From JAMXLO01 sp963812475 (lineage in GTDB: Bacteria > Pseudomonadota > Alphaproteobacteria > Acetobacterales > Acetobacteraceae): DNA of 64,000 bases. The stretch is taken from contig CAWEVI010000060.1 of assembly GCA_963812475.1 (NCBI GenBank), positions 22,830 through 86,829 of the forward strand, written 5' to 3'. This document shows, one piece after another, positions 16,908 through 26,277 of the stretch. The position numbers and the translations under genes were made by a program. The notes under the pieces are model-generated. The model did no database searches. It had not been told where the DNA came from and saw nothing but the letters and a program-made list of their open reading frames with translations. Each line of letters opens with the position of its first letter. The stretch's first letter is position 1.

Positions 16908-19265
16908 AAGACCAGGACCTGATCGGCTGGATCGAAGCCGCGCCGCTCGATGCGCTTATGGCGCAGGCGGCGGAAAAGCGCGACGCAGCGCATGGCCGCC
17001 TGATTTCATACTCGCGAAAGGTGTTCATCCCGCTGACAAGACTGTGCCGCGACGTGTGCCATTACTGCACGTTTGCCGAGCGCCCGCACGCCGATCGGCC
17101 GGCTTATCTGTCGCCGGACGCCGTGTTGACGATAGCACGCGCCGGCGCTGCGGCTGGCTGCGCCGAGGCGTTGTTCACGCTTGGCGACAAGCCTGAACTC
17201 CGTTACCGCGCCGCCCGCGAGGCTTTGGCAGCGCTTGGGCACGATACGACGATTTCGTACCTGCGCGATATGTGCGCGCTGGTGCTGAAGGAGACCGGGC
17301 TGCTGCCACATGTCAATCCCGGCGTGATGACGCGCGACGAGATCGCCGCGCTTCGGCAAGTGTCGGCGAGCGCTGGCATCATGCTGGAATCGAGCAGCGA
17401 TCGGCTGTGCGAACCGGGCGGCGTGCATTACGGCTCGCCCGACAAGGCGCCCTCGGTGCGACTGGAGATGATGCGGCAGGCGGGAGAGCTTGCGGTGCCG
17501 TTCACCACCGGCATCCTGATCGGCATCGGCGAGACGCGCGCGGAACGGCTGGATTCGCTGGTCGCGATCCGCGACCAGCATGAGCGCAACGGCCACATTC
17601 AGGAAGTGATTGTGCAGAACTTCCGCGCCAAGCCCAACACCAAGCGGGCAACCGCGCCGGAGCCGGACCTGGACGATCTGCTGTGGAGCATCGCGGCCGC
17701 GCGACTGATCCTGCCCGGCGATGTGCACGTGCAGGCGCCGCCCAACCTTTCGCCTGGCGTTTACGAGAAACTGATCGGCGCCGGCATCGATGACTGGGGC
17801 GGCGTGTCGCCGATAACGCCGGATCACGTGAACCCCGAAGCTCCATGGCCGCAGATCGAGGCCCTGGCACAGCGCACCGCCGCGATGGGCAAGGTGCTGG
17901 TGCAGCGGCTGCCGGTCTATCCATCCTACGCGTTCGAGGCGGACCGCTGGTGCGCGCCCGACATTGCAAAGCGCGTACGGCGTGCGATCGACGCGGAGGG
18001 CTGGGCGCGCGAGGACGACTGGGCCCCAGGCCTTACCGTGCTGCCGGGGCGGCGCGCTCCGCTGCTCGGGTCGGTTGATCCGTTGGTGGCGCAAGCTGTG
18101 AACAAGGCGGCATCAGGCGCACGGCTTGCCGAGCCCGAAATCGTCCGCCTGTTCGGCGCGCGCGACGCCGACTACGACCATGTCATCACCTCAGCCGATG
18201 CGCTGCGCCAGGCGGTCAGCGGCGAGACCGTGCGCTACGTGGTCAACCGCAACATCAACTACACCAACATCTGTTATTATCGCTGCCGCTTCTGCGCCTT
18301 CTCCAAAGGCAAAACGCACGAAGCCTTGCGCGGTACGCCATACGACCTGGATCTGGACGAAGTGGTGCGTCGCTCGCGTGAGGCGTGGGACCGCGGTGCA
18401 ACCGAAGTGTGCCTGCAAGGCGGCATCCATCCGGACTACACCGGCGCGACTTATCTCGGCATCTGCCGGGCGATCAAAGAAGCGCTGCCGGATATGCACG
18501 TGCACGCGTTCTCGCCGCTCGAGGTGACGCAGGGTGCGGCGACACTTGGTTTGTCGCTGCACGATTTTCTGGCGCAGCTCAAAGTGGCGGGCCTTGGTAC
18601 GCTGCCAGGCACCGCGGCGGAAATTCTTGACGACGATGTGCGGAAAATCATCTGCCCGGACAAGGTCAACACGGCACAGTGGCTCGACGTGGTAAGCACC
18701 GCGCACAGGCTCGGTCTGCGCACCACATCGACGATCATGTACGGCCATGTCGAGCGTCCGGTCTCGTGGGCGCGGCATTTGCTGGTGCTGCGTGACCTGC
18801 AGGCAGAGACCGGAGGCATCACCGAATTCGTGCCGCTGCCGTTCGTGCACATGGAAGCGCCGATGTATTTGCGCGGTCAGGCACGCAAGGGGCCAACTCT
18901 ACGTGAGGCGGTACTGATGCATGCCGTGGCGCGGCTCGTGCTGCATCCGCTGATCACCAATATTCAGAACGTCGTGGGTGAAGATGGGGCCGGAGGGTGC
19001 GGCGCTGTGCCTGAATGCCGGCGCCAACGACCTCGGTGGCACGTTGATGAACGAAAGCATCTCGCGTGCGGCAGGAACCCAACACGGTCAGGAGTTCCCG
19101 CCCAAGGCGATGGAGGATTTGATTCGTTCGATTGGGCGCATCCCCCTGCAACGCGACACGCTGTATCGGCCGGCTCCGGATGAGCGGCGCGAAGTCTCTT
19201 TCAACGCCGCGGAACTCGCCCCGGTCGTGCAGACGCCGCCCCGCAAGATGCTGGCGGCGGAGTAG
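16904..19265 (+). CDS. fbiC: FO synthase, CofG-CofH fusion (frame broken near the C-terminus)
   Basis: A two-module radical SAM enzyme that makes the deazaflavin FO, the chromophore of F420, from tyrosine and a riboflavin precursor. The CofG half has its cluster motif CRDVCHYC (C48, C52, C55) and the CofH half CYYRCRFC (C457, C461, C464). The frame shifts near 18968: after 'LITNIQ' the original frame becomes nonsense to 19183. With one extra A removed the protein continues 'TSWVKMGPEGAALCLNAGAND' and ends at 19265 (about 786 residues), the proper CofH tail. All other F420 genes look functional, so I suspect sequence error or a very recent mutation. Bacterial and mycobacterial FbiC proteins share this fusion. 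Confidence 0.9.
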
Positions 19266-19281
19266 CGTCGAGCACATAGAT

Positions 19282-19379
19282 CTCCCCTCCCCTTGCGGGA
19301 GGGAGGGGAGGGGTCGCACCATCGCAACACAATGCGGTTGGAAAAATGCTGGCGCGCCCGGACAAGCGCAGCCATGACG
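19282..19379. repeat. Intergenic palindromes between fbiC and cofC
   Basis: Arms CTCCCCTCCC (19282-19291) and GGGAGGGGAG (19301-19310) form a hairpin whose 19-base core at 19285-19303 is the exact reverse complement of the core at 4448-4466. Just beyond, around 19345-19379, is a weaker relative of the CATGGC...GTCCGGGC element seen elsewhere in the window. The two flanking genes converge here, so the hairpins may also serve as transcript ends. Confidence 0.65.
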
Positions 19380-19401
19380 TGAGAGATCCAAGCCGTTGAC
19401 C

Positions 19402-20040
19402 TTACCCCTCGAAAAGGCCCGACGTGCGCGTCGCCATCGGTGGTATGGCTTGCATAAACGCGCGTAGATCCTGCGGCTGGTCGATGTCCAGGCCGATGCC
19501 CGGCAGGTTCACGATTGCCGGCTCGATGCCAACCGCGCGCGCCGCGGCCAGATGCGGGAGAAAACTGTCGTCGCCAAAACGCAGCTGCATCACGGTCGGC
19601 GGCGAACAGAGCACGGCGTTGGAGCCGCGTTTGTCATGTGCGGGAACGATGGTCACGGAAGGCGACGGCCGACGCGCCTCGATGACCGCCGCGATCTCCG
19701 CTGACGTGACGCGCGGAATATCCCCGGGCACCGTCAGCATTCCAGCGCGGCCTTCCGCGTCCAGAATGCGTGCCATCGCCATGACCGCGCGGGTGTGCCC
19801 ATCGCGCGCGTTCTCGGTCACGACTCGGGCGCCATAGCGACGCGCCAGCTCCCCGGCGACCGGATCGACCGTATTCACCATGATCCCGGCAAGCGGCGCA
19901 TTCACCAGCGCGGCCAGCACATCCTCCAGCATCGCCGCGGCCAGCGCTTGGCGCTGCTTCGGCGTCAGCAACGTCGCAAGACGCTGCTTCGCGCCGGCAA
20001 ATTCCTTCACCGGCACCGCCGCCCAGATATCGCTTGCCAT
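19402..20040 (-). CDS. cofC: 2-phospho-L-lactate (or PEP) guanylyltransferase, CofC/FbiD
   Basis: A 212-residue nucleotidyltransferase that activates phospholactate or phosphoenolpyruvate with GTP for the F420 side chain. The N-terminal 'WAAVPVKEFAGAKQRLATLL' is the CofC version of the nucleotide-binding motif. Then come 'VPGDIPRVTSAEI', containing the metal-binding aspartate, and 'DKRGSNAVLCSPP'. The C-terminus has 'GLDIDQPQDL'. I start at the ATG at 20040, which overlaps the cofD stop (ATGA). The gene ends the minus-strand F420 operon and converges on fbiC. Confidence 0.9.
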   Translation of the reverse strand: MASDIWAAVPVKEFAGAKQRLATLLTPKQRQALAAAMLEDVLAALVNAPLAGIMVNTVDPVAGELARRYGARVVTENARDGHTRAVMAMARILDAEGRAGMLTVPGDIPRVTSAEIAAVIEARRPSPSVTIVPAHDKRGSNAVLCSPPTVMQLRFGDDSFLPHLAAARAVGIEPAIVNLPGIGLDIDQPQDLRAFMQAIPPMATRTSGLFEG

Positions 20041-20978
20041 CAGTCGCGCCGCAGCACGCCGGCCGCACCAAGCACAGTGCGCGCCAACGCCTCGCGGTCG
20101 GCCAACGTGGTCATCATGGTCTGTCCGAGCGTGACCTTGGGACCGATCGAGGCGATCTGATCCATATCGGCGAAATCGACGACATAGCCGTCGATCAGAT
20201 CGCCATAGCGATGTGCCACGGCACCTGCACTGGGCGTCATGCCGAGTTCCGTCATCATCTTCGCCGTCGGTCCCTTCACCGCGCGCCCGCCGATGATCGG
20301 TGACACCGCGATCACCGGAGCGGCACAATCGGCAAGCGCGGCTCGCACGCCAGGGACCGCGAGGATCGGCTCGATGCTGATGAACGGATTGGATGGGCAG
20401 ATGACCACCGCCGAGAGGTGCGGATCCGCCAGTGCGGCCAGGAACTCGGGCTGGGCCCGTGCCGTCGAAGCCCCGTGGAATGCAAGCTCATGTACCTCGG
20501 GTTCGCAGTGCCGGTGCACGAAGTAGTCCTGGAAATCGATCCAGCCGTCGTCGGTGCGAACGCGCGTGCGCACCGGATCGTCGCTCATCGGCAGCACGCG
20601 CGGTCCTACGCCGAGACGTCGGCAGAAGTCCTGGGTGACCGCCGACAATGTTTCGCCGGCCCGCAGTCGGCGCGTGCGCTCGACATGCACGGCGAGATCG
20701 CGGTCGCCCAGTCGGAACCAGGTCTCTCCGCCAACCGACGCCAGCGTCTCCATGAATGACCAGGTCTCGTCATGACGGCCCCAACCGAACTCCGGATTGG
20801 CGAGCCCCGACAGCGTGTACATCACAGTGTCGATATCGGGCGAAATGGACAGCCCGAGATGCTCGAAATCATCGCCGGTATTGGCGATGACCACCAGTTC
20901 GTCGGCCGAGAGTACCCGGCTGAGACCAAGCGCCAGCTTGGCGCCACCGACACCGCCCGACAGCGCGATCACTGTCAC
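20040..20978 (-). CDS. cofD: 2-phospho-L-lactate transferase (F420-0 synthesis)
   Basis: A 312-residue CofD/FbiA protein that transfers the phospholactyl (or phosphoenolpyruvyl) group onto FO. The N-terminal 'IALSGGVGGAKLALGLSRVL' is the phosphate-binding loop of the family, followed by 'VVIANTGDDFEHLGLSISPD' and 'LGDRDLAVHVERTRRL'. The central 'SNPFISIEPILAVPGVR' and 'GRAVKGPTAKMMTELG' are typical. It overlaps cofE and cofC by four bases each, so the three proteins are probably made in step. Confidence 0.93.
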   Translation of the reverse strand: MTVIALSGGVGGAKLALGLSRVLSADELVVIANTGDDFEHLGLSISPDIDTVMYTLSGLANPEFGWGRHDETWSFMETLASVGGETWFRLGDRDLAVHVERTRRLRAGETLSAVTQDFCRRLGVGPRVLPMSDDPVRTRVRTDDGWIDFQDYFVHRHCEPEVHELAFHGASTARAQPEFLAALADPHLSAVVICPSNPFISIEPILAVPGVRAALADCAAPVIAVSPIIGGRAVKGPTAKMMTELGMTPSAGAVAHRYGDLIDGYVVDFADMDQIASIGPKVTLGQTMMTTLADREALARTVLGAAGVLRRD

Positions 20979-21757
20979 CGGAACAGGTCCTCCTCCGGCG
21001 GGCGGACCAGTTCCGCGGCCGGTGCAACAGGCGCGGACCAGTCGAGCCCGCGAACCAGCACGACCGGCCGCGCCTCGGCGGCCTGGCCTTGCAGTAGCGA
21101 TGCGGCGGCGGCGATCTCGTCGGCAAACCCGATGATGCTGACTTCAAGGGTGCGGCCGAACAGGTCAGGTTGGCCACGCAGATCGATCAGGCTGGGCAGG
21201 CCCGCGGCGCCGATTGCGATGCCGCATGTGCCGCGACGCCAGGCACGCCCGAAGCTGTCGCTGATGATGACCCCGATGGCCGCGCCGTGGCGCTGTCGCA
21301 ACCCGGCACGGATGCCTTCGGCCGATGCGTCGGGATCGCGCGGCAGCAGCAGCGCGCGATGCACCCCATCGGCGGGAGCCACGTTGGACTGGTCCACACC
21401 GGCATTGGCCATCACGAAGCCCAGCCGGTGCTGCACGATGATCAGGTTCGGGCGCGAGCGCACCACGCGGGCCGATTCACGCAGAACCACCTCGACCAGT
21501 CGTGGATCCTTGCCGACTTCGCGCGCCAGTTCCACCGCCTCGGCCGACGGCTCGACAGTGGCGAGATCGACCGTCCGCCCCTCGGCCTTCGACACGATCT
21601 TCTGCGCCACCACCACGACATCGCCGTCGCGCAATGCCAGTTGGGCCTGCGTCAACGCGCTGGCGATCAGTTCCGCGATGTCGTCATCCGCGCGGACCAT
21701 CGGCAGGCCGGCCAGCGCGATCAGTTGCAGCGTGGAACTCATGGCAACGCTACCCAA
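20975..21757 (-). CDS. cofE: Coenzyme F420-0:L-glutamate ligase
   Basis: A 260-residue CofE-type ligase (256 residues if the ATG at 21742 is used) that adds glutamates to F420-0 with GTP. Seen are 'GDVVVVAQKIVSKAEGRTVDL', 'HRLGFVMANAGVDQSN' and 'VIISDSFGRAWRRGTCGIAIG', which are the nucleotide- and metal-binding blocks. It has only the ligase domain; the extra FMN-reductase-like domain of mycobacterial FbiB is missing, as in archaeal CofE. It lies downstream of the Fgd-like gene with two palindromes in the 142-base spacer. Confidence 0.9.
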   Translation of the reverse strand: MGSVAMSSTLQLIALAGLPMVRADDDIAELIASALTQAQLALRDGDVVVVAQKIVSKAEGRTVDLATVEPSAEAVELAREVGKDPRLVEVVLRESARVVRSRPNLIIVQHRLGFVMANAGVDQSNVAPADGVHRALLLPRDPDASAEGIRAGLRQRHGAAIGVIISDSFGRAWRRGTCGIAIGAAGLPSLIDLRGQPDLFGRTLEVSIIGFADEIAAAASLLQGQAAEARPVVLVRGLDWSAPVAPAAELVRPPEEDLFR

Positions 21758-21779
21758 TCACGCGACAGCGCCCTAATTG

Positions 21780-21808
21780 CCATGGCCGGGCTTGTCCCGG
21801 CAATCCGT
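21780..21808. repeat. GGCCGGG-type palindrome, spacer copy 1
   Basis: GCCGGG (21785-21790), loop CTTGT, CCCGGC (21796-21801), preceded by CAT. It belongs to the CATGGCCGG family also found at 21831, 40781 and 51653 in this window. Confidence 0.6.
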
Positions 21809-21830
21809 CATACCACCGGAGCAGATTGGG

Positions 21831-21862
21831 ATGGCCGGGTCGAACCGCTCGAACCCGGCCAT
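21831..21862. repeat. GGCCGGG-type palindrome, spacer copy 2
   Basis: ATGGCCGGGT and ACCCGGCCAT form a perfect 10-base stem around CGAACCGCTCGA. Two members of the same family lie side by side in the fgd-cofE spacer, within a probable operon, so they may modulate mRNA stability. Confidence 0.6.
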
Positions 21863-21899
21863 GACGCGGAAAGCGGCTCATCGCGACACGCGCGGCGTA

Positions 21900-22904
21900 T
21901 CAATCGAAACGCCTCCGCAGCTTCGGCAGGATCTGCTCGCTGTAGAGCCGCAGGAACCGCTCCTGATCCGGCCCGGGCGCGTGGAACACCAGGTGGCGGA
22001 ATCCCATTTCGACATAGGGACGGATTTTCTCCACGTGCTCGTCGGGATCGGAAGAAACGATCCACCGGCTCGCCGCACGCTCCACCGGCAAGGCGGCAGC
22101 CAGGCGCTCCATTTCTGTGGGGTCCTCGACCGTCACCTTCTCCTCGGGGGTGAGCGCCAGCGCTGCCCAATGCCGCGTGTCCTGCATGGCACGCTCGTGG
22201 TCGGTGTCGAACGACACCTTCATCTCGATCAGTCGATCGTAATCCGCGGGAGGATTGCTGGCGAGCTTCAGCCCCTCCTCGACGTTCGGCAACAGTGTCT
22301 CGGTGTAGAGCTTCCACGCCTTGCCTGACGTACAGATGAAGCCCTGCCCCGAGCGCCCGGCATACTTCGCGACCTGCGGCCCCGCCGCTGCGACATAGAT
22401 GGGCACAGGCTTGTCCGGCTTGTCGTAGATCGTCGCCTTCTCGGTGCGGTAGTACTGGCCCTGGAACGTCACGCGTTCCTCGGACCACAGCTTGCGGATC
22501 AACTGATTGGCCTCGCGCAGCCGGGCGAAGCGCTCCTTGTTGTCCGGCCATTGCATCCCGGTCGATGGGACCTCATTCAACCCCTCGCCGGTGCCCACGC
22601 CCAGCACGACGCGACCGGGATACATCGCGCCCAGGGTGCCGAATGCCTGCGCCACGATGGACGGCTGATAGCGAAATGTCGGCGTCAGCACGCTGGTGCC
22701 GATCACCACGCGCTGCGTGCTAGCACCCAACGCGCCCAGCCACACCAGCGCGTTCGGCGCATGGCCGTCGGTATGCTTCCACGGCTGGAAGTGGTCGCTG
22801 ACAAACACCGAATCGAACCCGACCTTTTCGGCCAGCACCGAGAATGCCAGCAGCTTCGATGGGGCGAACTGTTCGGCGGAAGCCTTGTATCCCAGCTTGA
22901 GCAC
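21900..22904 (-). CDS. fgd: F420-dependent glucose-6-phosphate dehydrogenase-like protein
   Basis: A 334-residue luciferase-like protein whose sequence follows mycobacterial Fgd1 closely: 'LKLGYKASAEQFAPSKLL', 'VSDHFQPWKHTDGHAPNALVW', 'GTSVLTPTFRYQPSIVAQAF', 'LGVGTGEGLNEV' and 'VSSDPDEHVEKIRPYVEMG'. In Fgd1 this enzyme oxidises glucose-6-phosphate and reduces F420, supplying F420H2. The related hydroxy-mycolic and alcohol dehydrogenases share the fold, so the sugar phosphate is the best but not the only substrate. The gene is the second of a probable operon hugZ-like/fgd/cofE/cofD/cofC, so the reduced cofactor and its source would be made together. Confidence 0.85.
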   Translation of the reverse strand: MLKLGYKASAEQFAPSKLLAFSVLAEKVGFDSVFVSDHFQPWKHTDGHAPNALVWLGALGASTQRVVIGTSVLTPTFRYQPSIVAQAFGTLGAMYPGRVVLGVGTGEGLNEVPSTGMQWPDNKERFARLREANQLIRKLWSEERVTFQGQYYRTEKATIYDKPDKPVPIYVAAAGPQVAKYAGRSGQGFICTSGKAWKLYTETLLPNVEEGLKLASNPPADYDRLIEMKVSFDTDHERAMQDTRHWAALALTPEEKVTVEDPTEMERLAAALPVERAASRWIVSSDPDEHVEKIRPYVEMGFRHLVFHAPGPDQERFLRLYSEQILPKLRRRFD

Positions 22905-22954
22905 GATGCGTCTCCTGTTGTCCCGCGCACGCTACTGCCGGGCGGCAGTCGCCA

Positions 22955-23683
22955 TCAACCGGCCCCAGCCCCGGCCCGGGCCTCGGCTGCCAACTGGACC
23001 AGTTCGCGACGCACATCGGCCGGATCGGCCACCGGCGCCGACCAGTGGATCCGGACAACCCGTTCCCCATCGGCCAGATCACAGCCGTCGACATCGACAG
23101 CGACCATTCGCCACGGTCCGGCTGACCCGGCGATGACCGCCAATGCGTCGGGATGATCGGTGTTGCAGTGCGACATGATCCGGCACTCCGCCGATGCGAT
23201 GATCGCGACGGAAGCGGCATCCGGCATCAGGTCGGCGACGCGGAGCCGGGCAGCGCGGGCGAAACCTCCGACATACAGTCCACCCAGCGGCCGGATGCGC
23301 CACAGCGAGAAGTCGGCAAAGTCCGCGTACTGCGCCGCGTACGGGTGCACGGCGAGATAACGCGATCGCAGCGCCTGCTCGGCCACCGGTTCGGCCAGTC
23401 CCGTAACGGTGACGCGGGGCGTGGTCTGCGGATTGGCGTCGTGGGCCACGCCGGAGGCCAAGACCGAGCAACGTGCATCCGCGCGCAGGTGCCTGGTATG
23501 CACGGAGAGATCGGACAGCAGCAGCAGCAGCGACTGGTCCGGGGCGCACGCCGGCGTCACCAGACTGGCGAAAGGCTGCCCGTCCTCGGAAGTGGCCAAT
23601 GTGCCCACCCGCGCAGCCCGCAGCAGCTTCCGCGCCTCCCAGATGAACCCCCGGGCAGGAGCCTTGGCCGCATCCTGGGCCAT
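22955..23683 (-). CDS. HugZ/HutZ-like split-barrel protein (PNPOx fold plus DUF2470)
   Basis: A 242-residue protein with an N-terminal pyridoxamine-oxidase-like barrel ('RVGTLATSEDGQPFASLVTPA', 'HTRHLRADARCSVL', 'RVTVTGLAEPV', 'ADFSLWRIRPLGGLYVGGFARA') and a C-terminal DUF2470-type domain with 'IMSHCNTDHPDAL', where heme-degrading relatives hold the heme-ligating histidine. HugZ/HutZ proteins take part in heme utilisation. Its place 50 bases upstream of the Fgd-like gene, in the same direction, also allows an F420- or flavin-binding role, since F420 reductases share this barrel; that is inference. Confidence 0.75.
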   Translation of the reverse strand: MAQDAAKAPARGFIWEARKLLRAARVGTLATSEDGQPFASLVTPACAPDQSLLLLLSDLSVHTRHLRADARCSVLASGVAHDANPQTTPRVTVTGLAEPVAEQALRSRYLAVHPYAAQYADFADFSLWRIRPLGGLYVGGFARAARLRVADLMPDAASVAIIASAECRIMSHCNTDHPDALAVIAGSAGPWRMVAVDVDGCDLADGERVVRIHWSAPVADPADVRRELVQLAAEARAGAGAG

Positions 23684-23758
23684 ATTTCGTTCACCTCCCG
23701 TCTGTAATACGCCACAATTCAGTATCAGTGTCGCTCAATTGAAGGACGGAGCCCGGCC

Positions 23759-24487
23759 ATGAGCGTACCCCCGAAGGACAGTCCCACGAAGCAGACCATC
23801 GCCCTGGTGGACGATGACCGCAACATCCTGACCAGCGTAACCATGACATTGGAGCAGGAAGGTTTTCAGGTCCGCACCTACACCGACGGTGAAAGCGCCC
23901 TGCAGGGGCTCAACGCCAAGCCGGTGGACCTCGCGGTGCTTGATATAAAGATGCCGCGGATGGATGGCATGGAACTATTGCAGCGGCTCCGTCAGCGCAG
24001 CTCGATGCCGGTGATCTTCCTCACTTCGAAGGACGAGGAAGTTGACGAACTTATGGGATTGCGGCTGGGGGCGGACGACTACATCACCAAGCCATTCAGC
24101 CAACGCCTGCTGATCGAGCGCATCCGGGCATTACTGAGGCGCAACGAGGCCAGCCGGGCGGAGGGCTCGGGGGCGGCACCGGGCGGCGTCATGGTGCGTG
24201 GCGAATTGACGCTGGATGAGACGAAACACCAATGCATCTGGCATGAGCAGGACATTCAGCTCACGGTGACTGAATTCCTTCTGGTAAAAGCGCTTGCGGC
24301 CCGGCCGGGCATGGTAAAGAGCCGCGACCAGCTGATCGACGCGGCCTACGGCGACAATATTTACGTCGACGACCGGACGATCGACAGCCACGTCAAGCGT
24401 ATCCGCAAGAAGTTCCGCACCGTGGACGACAACTTCAATCATATCGAGACGCTCTACGGCATCGGCTATCGCTACAAGGAGCACTGA
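23759..24487 (+). CDS. chvI: Two-component response regulator ChvI
   Basis: A 242-residue OmpR-type regulator. The receiver domain (about 12-130) has the acidic pocket 'VDDD' and phospho-acceptor D62 in 'LAVLDIKMPRMDG', with the conserved lysine in 'ITKPFSQRLL'. The C-terminal winged helix carries 'LTVTEFLLVKALAARPGMVKSRDQL', 'YVDDRTIDSHVKRIRKKF' and 'IETLYGIGYRYKE'. In alphaproteobacteria ChvI responds to acid and envelope stress through the ChvG kinase, encoded 12 bases downstream. The pair often neighbours hprK and the PTS genes, as here. Confidence 0.92.
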   Translation: MSVPPKDSPTKQTIALVDDDRNILTSVTMTLEQEGFQVRTYTDGESALQGLNAKPVDLAVLDIKMPRMDGMELLQRLRQRSSMPVIFLTSKDEEVDELMGLRLGADDYITKPFSQRLLIERIRALLRRNEASRAEGSGAAPGGVMVRGELTLDETKHQCIWHEQDIQLTVTEFLLVKALAARPGMVKSRDQLIDAAYGDNIYVDDRTIDSHVKRIRKKFRTVDDNFNHIETLYGIGYRYKEH

Positions 24488-24499
24488 GCGGTACCCACC

Positions 24500-26182
24500 A
24501 TGCCTGACGGCATCTCCCTGTCCGCGCTCGCACCGCCTGCTGCCTCGCAGCGGAAGCGGTTCCGCGCGCGCTGGGTGTCGCCGCTGCTGCGCCGCATCCT
24601 GCTGGTGAATGCGCTGCCGCTGGCGCTGTTGGTGGCCGCCCTGCTGTACCTCGACCAGTATCAGAACGGGCTGCTGGAGGCGCAGGTGTCGGCACTGCGC
24701 GAGCAGGCGCGCATCTACGCCGGCGCGCTGGGCGAGAGTGCCGTCCGCACGACCGATCCTGACAATCCCAAGCTCGTGCCGGAAATCGCGCGTCCTCTGC
24801 TGCGGCGGCTGACCGACCCGACGCCCGGCGCCCAGGCGAAGGTGTACGCCCCCGATGGTACCGTGATCGCCGACTCCAGGGTGCGCGAGGGGACCAGCGG
24901 AGCGGTCAGCACCGAGCCGTTGCCGCCGGCGATGGAGCACGGTCCTTTCGTGGGCGCGATCGGCTGGATCTACGACAAGGTCCTCGCGGTGCTGCCGCAC
25001 GACACGCCGACTCCGCTCGTGGTCGACATGACGCCGAGCGCGGCGGGACTGGAGTGGCAGCCGGACGTAAAGGAGGAGCTGCGGGTCAATAGCTCCGGCC
25101 AGAGCCGGGAGATGCCACCCTATATCCGCCGCACCAAGGACAACCGGCTGCTCGTGACGGTGGCGGAACCGGTGGAGCGTGACCGCCACACCGTGGGGAT
25201 CATTCTGCTCACGCGCGAGGCGCGCGAGGTGGACACCAGCCTGTTCGTCGTTCGCATGTCGATCCTGGCTCTGTTCAGTCTGGCGCTTTGTCTCACGGTG
25301 CTGCTCTCCTGGTACCTGTCGCTCACAATCGCACGGCCGATCCTACGGCTGGCGGGCGCCGCCGCGGAAATGTCCGAAGGCCACGGGCGGGCGGGCAGTG
25401 TGCCGTCGTTGTTGCTGGATCGGCGCGACGAGGTCGGCGCGCTGGCAACGGCGCTGTCGGATTCCGCGCAGGCGCTGTGGGCACGCATGGATGCAATCGA
25501 GAAATTCGCCGCCGACGTGGCGCACGAGATCAAGAATCCGCTATCGTCGATCCGCAGCGCGATCGAAACCTTGCGCCGCATCGATGATCCTGCCCGGCAG
25601 AAATTGCTGCTGGCGATCATCGCGCAGGATGTGACGCGACTGGATCGCCTGATCAGCGACGTGAGCGGTGCGTCGCGGCTCGATGCCGAGCTGTCGCGCA
25701 TTGCCGCCGAGCGTGTGGACGTGGTGCCGATACTGCGGGCATTGCGGGAACTGGACGAGGCGACTCGCGACGAAGCGCACGATCCCCACGTGGAGGTGGA
25801 CGCGCCATCATCTGGCCTGGCGGTGTGGGCCGTCGAGGATCGGCTGGTGCAGGTGCTGCGAAATCTGGTCACGAACGCGCAGTCATTCAGCCCGCCGCGC
25901 GGCACGATAACGCTGCGCGCGCGCGAGGCGGACGGAATGGTGGCGATCAGCGTTGAAGACGAGGGCCCTGGCATTCCCGACGGGAACATGGAGCACATCT
26001 TCGACCGGTTCTATTCGGAGCGTCCGCAGGGCGAGAAATTTGGCCAGCACTCGGGGCTCGGCCTGTCGATCAGCCGGCAGATCGTGGAGGCGCTGCGTGG
26101 ACGGATCTCGGCTGAGAACCGCCGCGATGGCCGCGGCAAGGTTGTGGGCGCGAGGTTCGTCGTCCGGCTGCCGAAGGCGTGA
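24500..26182 (+). CDS. chvG: Sensor histidine kinase ChvG
   Basis: A 560-residue membrane kinase. A first membrane segment lies at about 33-52, followed by a periplasmic sensor region of some 200 residues and a second membrane segment near 252-275 ('ILALFSLALCLTVLLSWYLSL'). Then come a HAMP domain, the H-box 'VAHEIKNPLSSIRSAIETL' with phospho-acceptor H342, and the ATPase with N-box 'NLVTNAQSFSP', G1 'DEGPGIP' and 'GLGLSISRQIVE'. Length and layout match ChvG/ExoS. It phosphorylates ChvI, and the two genes are certainly co-transcribed. Confidence 0.92.
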   Translation: MPDGISLSALAPPAASQRKRFRARWVSPLLRRILLVNALPLALLVAALLYLDQYQNGLLEAQVSALREQARIYAGALGESAVRTTDPDNPKLVPEIARPLLRRLTDPTPGAQAKVYAPDGTVIADSRVREGTSGAVSTEPLPPAMEHGPFVGAIGWIYDKVLAVLPHDTPTPLVVDMTPSAAGLEWQPDVKEELRVNSSGQSREMPPYIRRTKDNRLLVTVAEPVERDRHTVGIILLTREAREVDTSLFVVRMSILALFSLALCLTVLLSWYLSLTIARPILRLAGAAAEMSEGHGRAGSVPSLLLDRRDEVGALATALSDSAQALWARMDAIEKFAADVAHEIKNPLSSIRSAIETLRRIDDPARQKLLLAIIAQDVTRLDRLISDVSGASRLDAELSRIAAERVDVVPILRALRELDEATRDEAHDPHVEVDAPSSGLAVWAVEDRLVQVLRNLVTNAQSFSPPRGTITLRAREADGMVAISVEDEGPGIPDGNMEHIFDRFYSERPQGEKFGQHSGLGLSISRQIVEALRGRISAENRRDGRGKVVGARFVVRLPKA

Positions 26183-26277
26183 CGCAAGAATTTTCAGCCC
26201 GCCGCCGTGTGAGCCAACTCGCTGTTCGTCGCGAGCATAGCCAATACGGTCCTGGTCCGTGTTGAAGGTGTCGCGCC

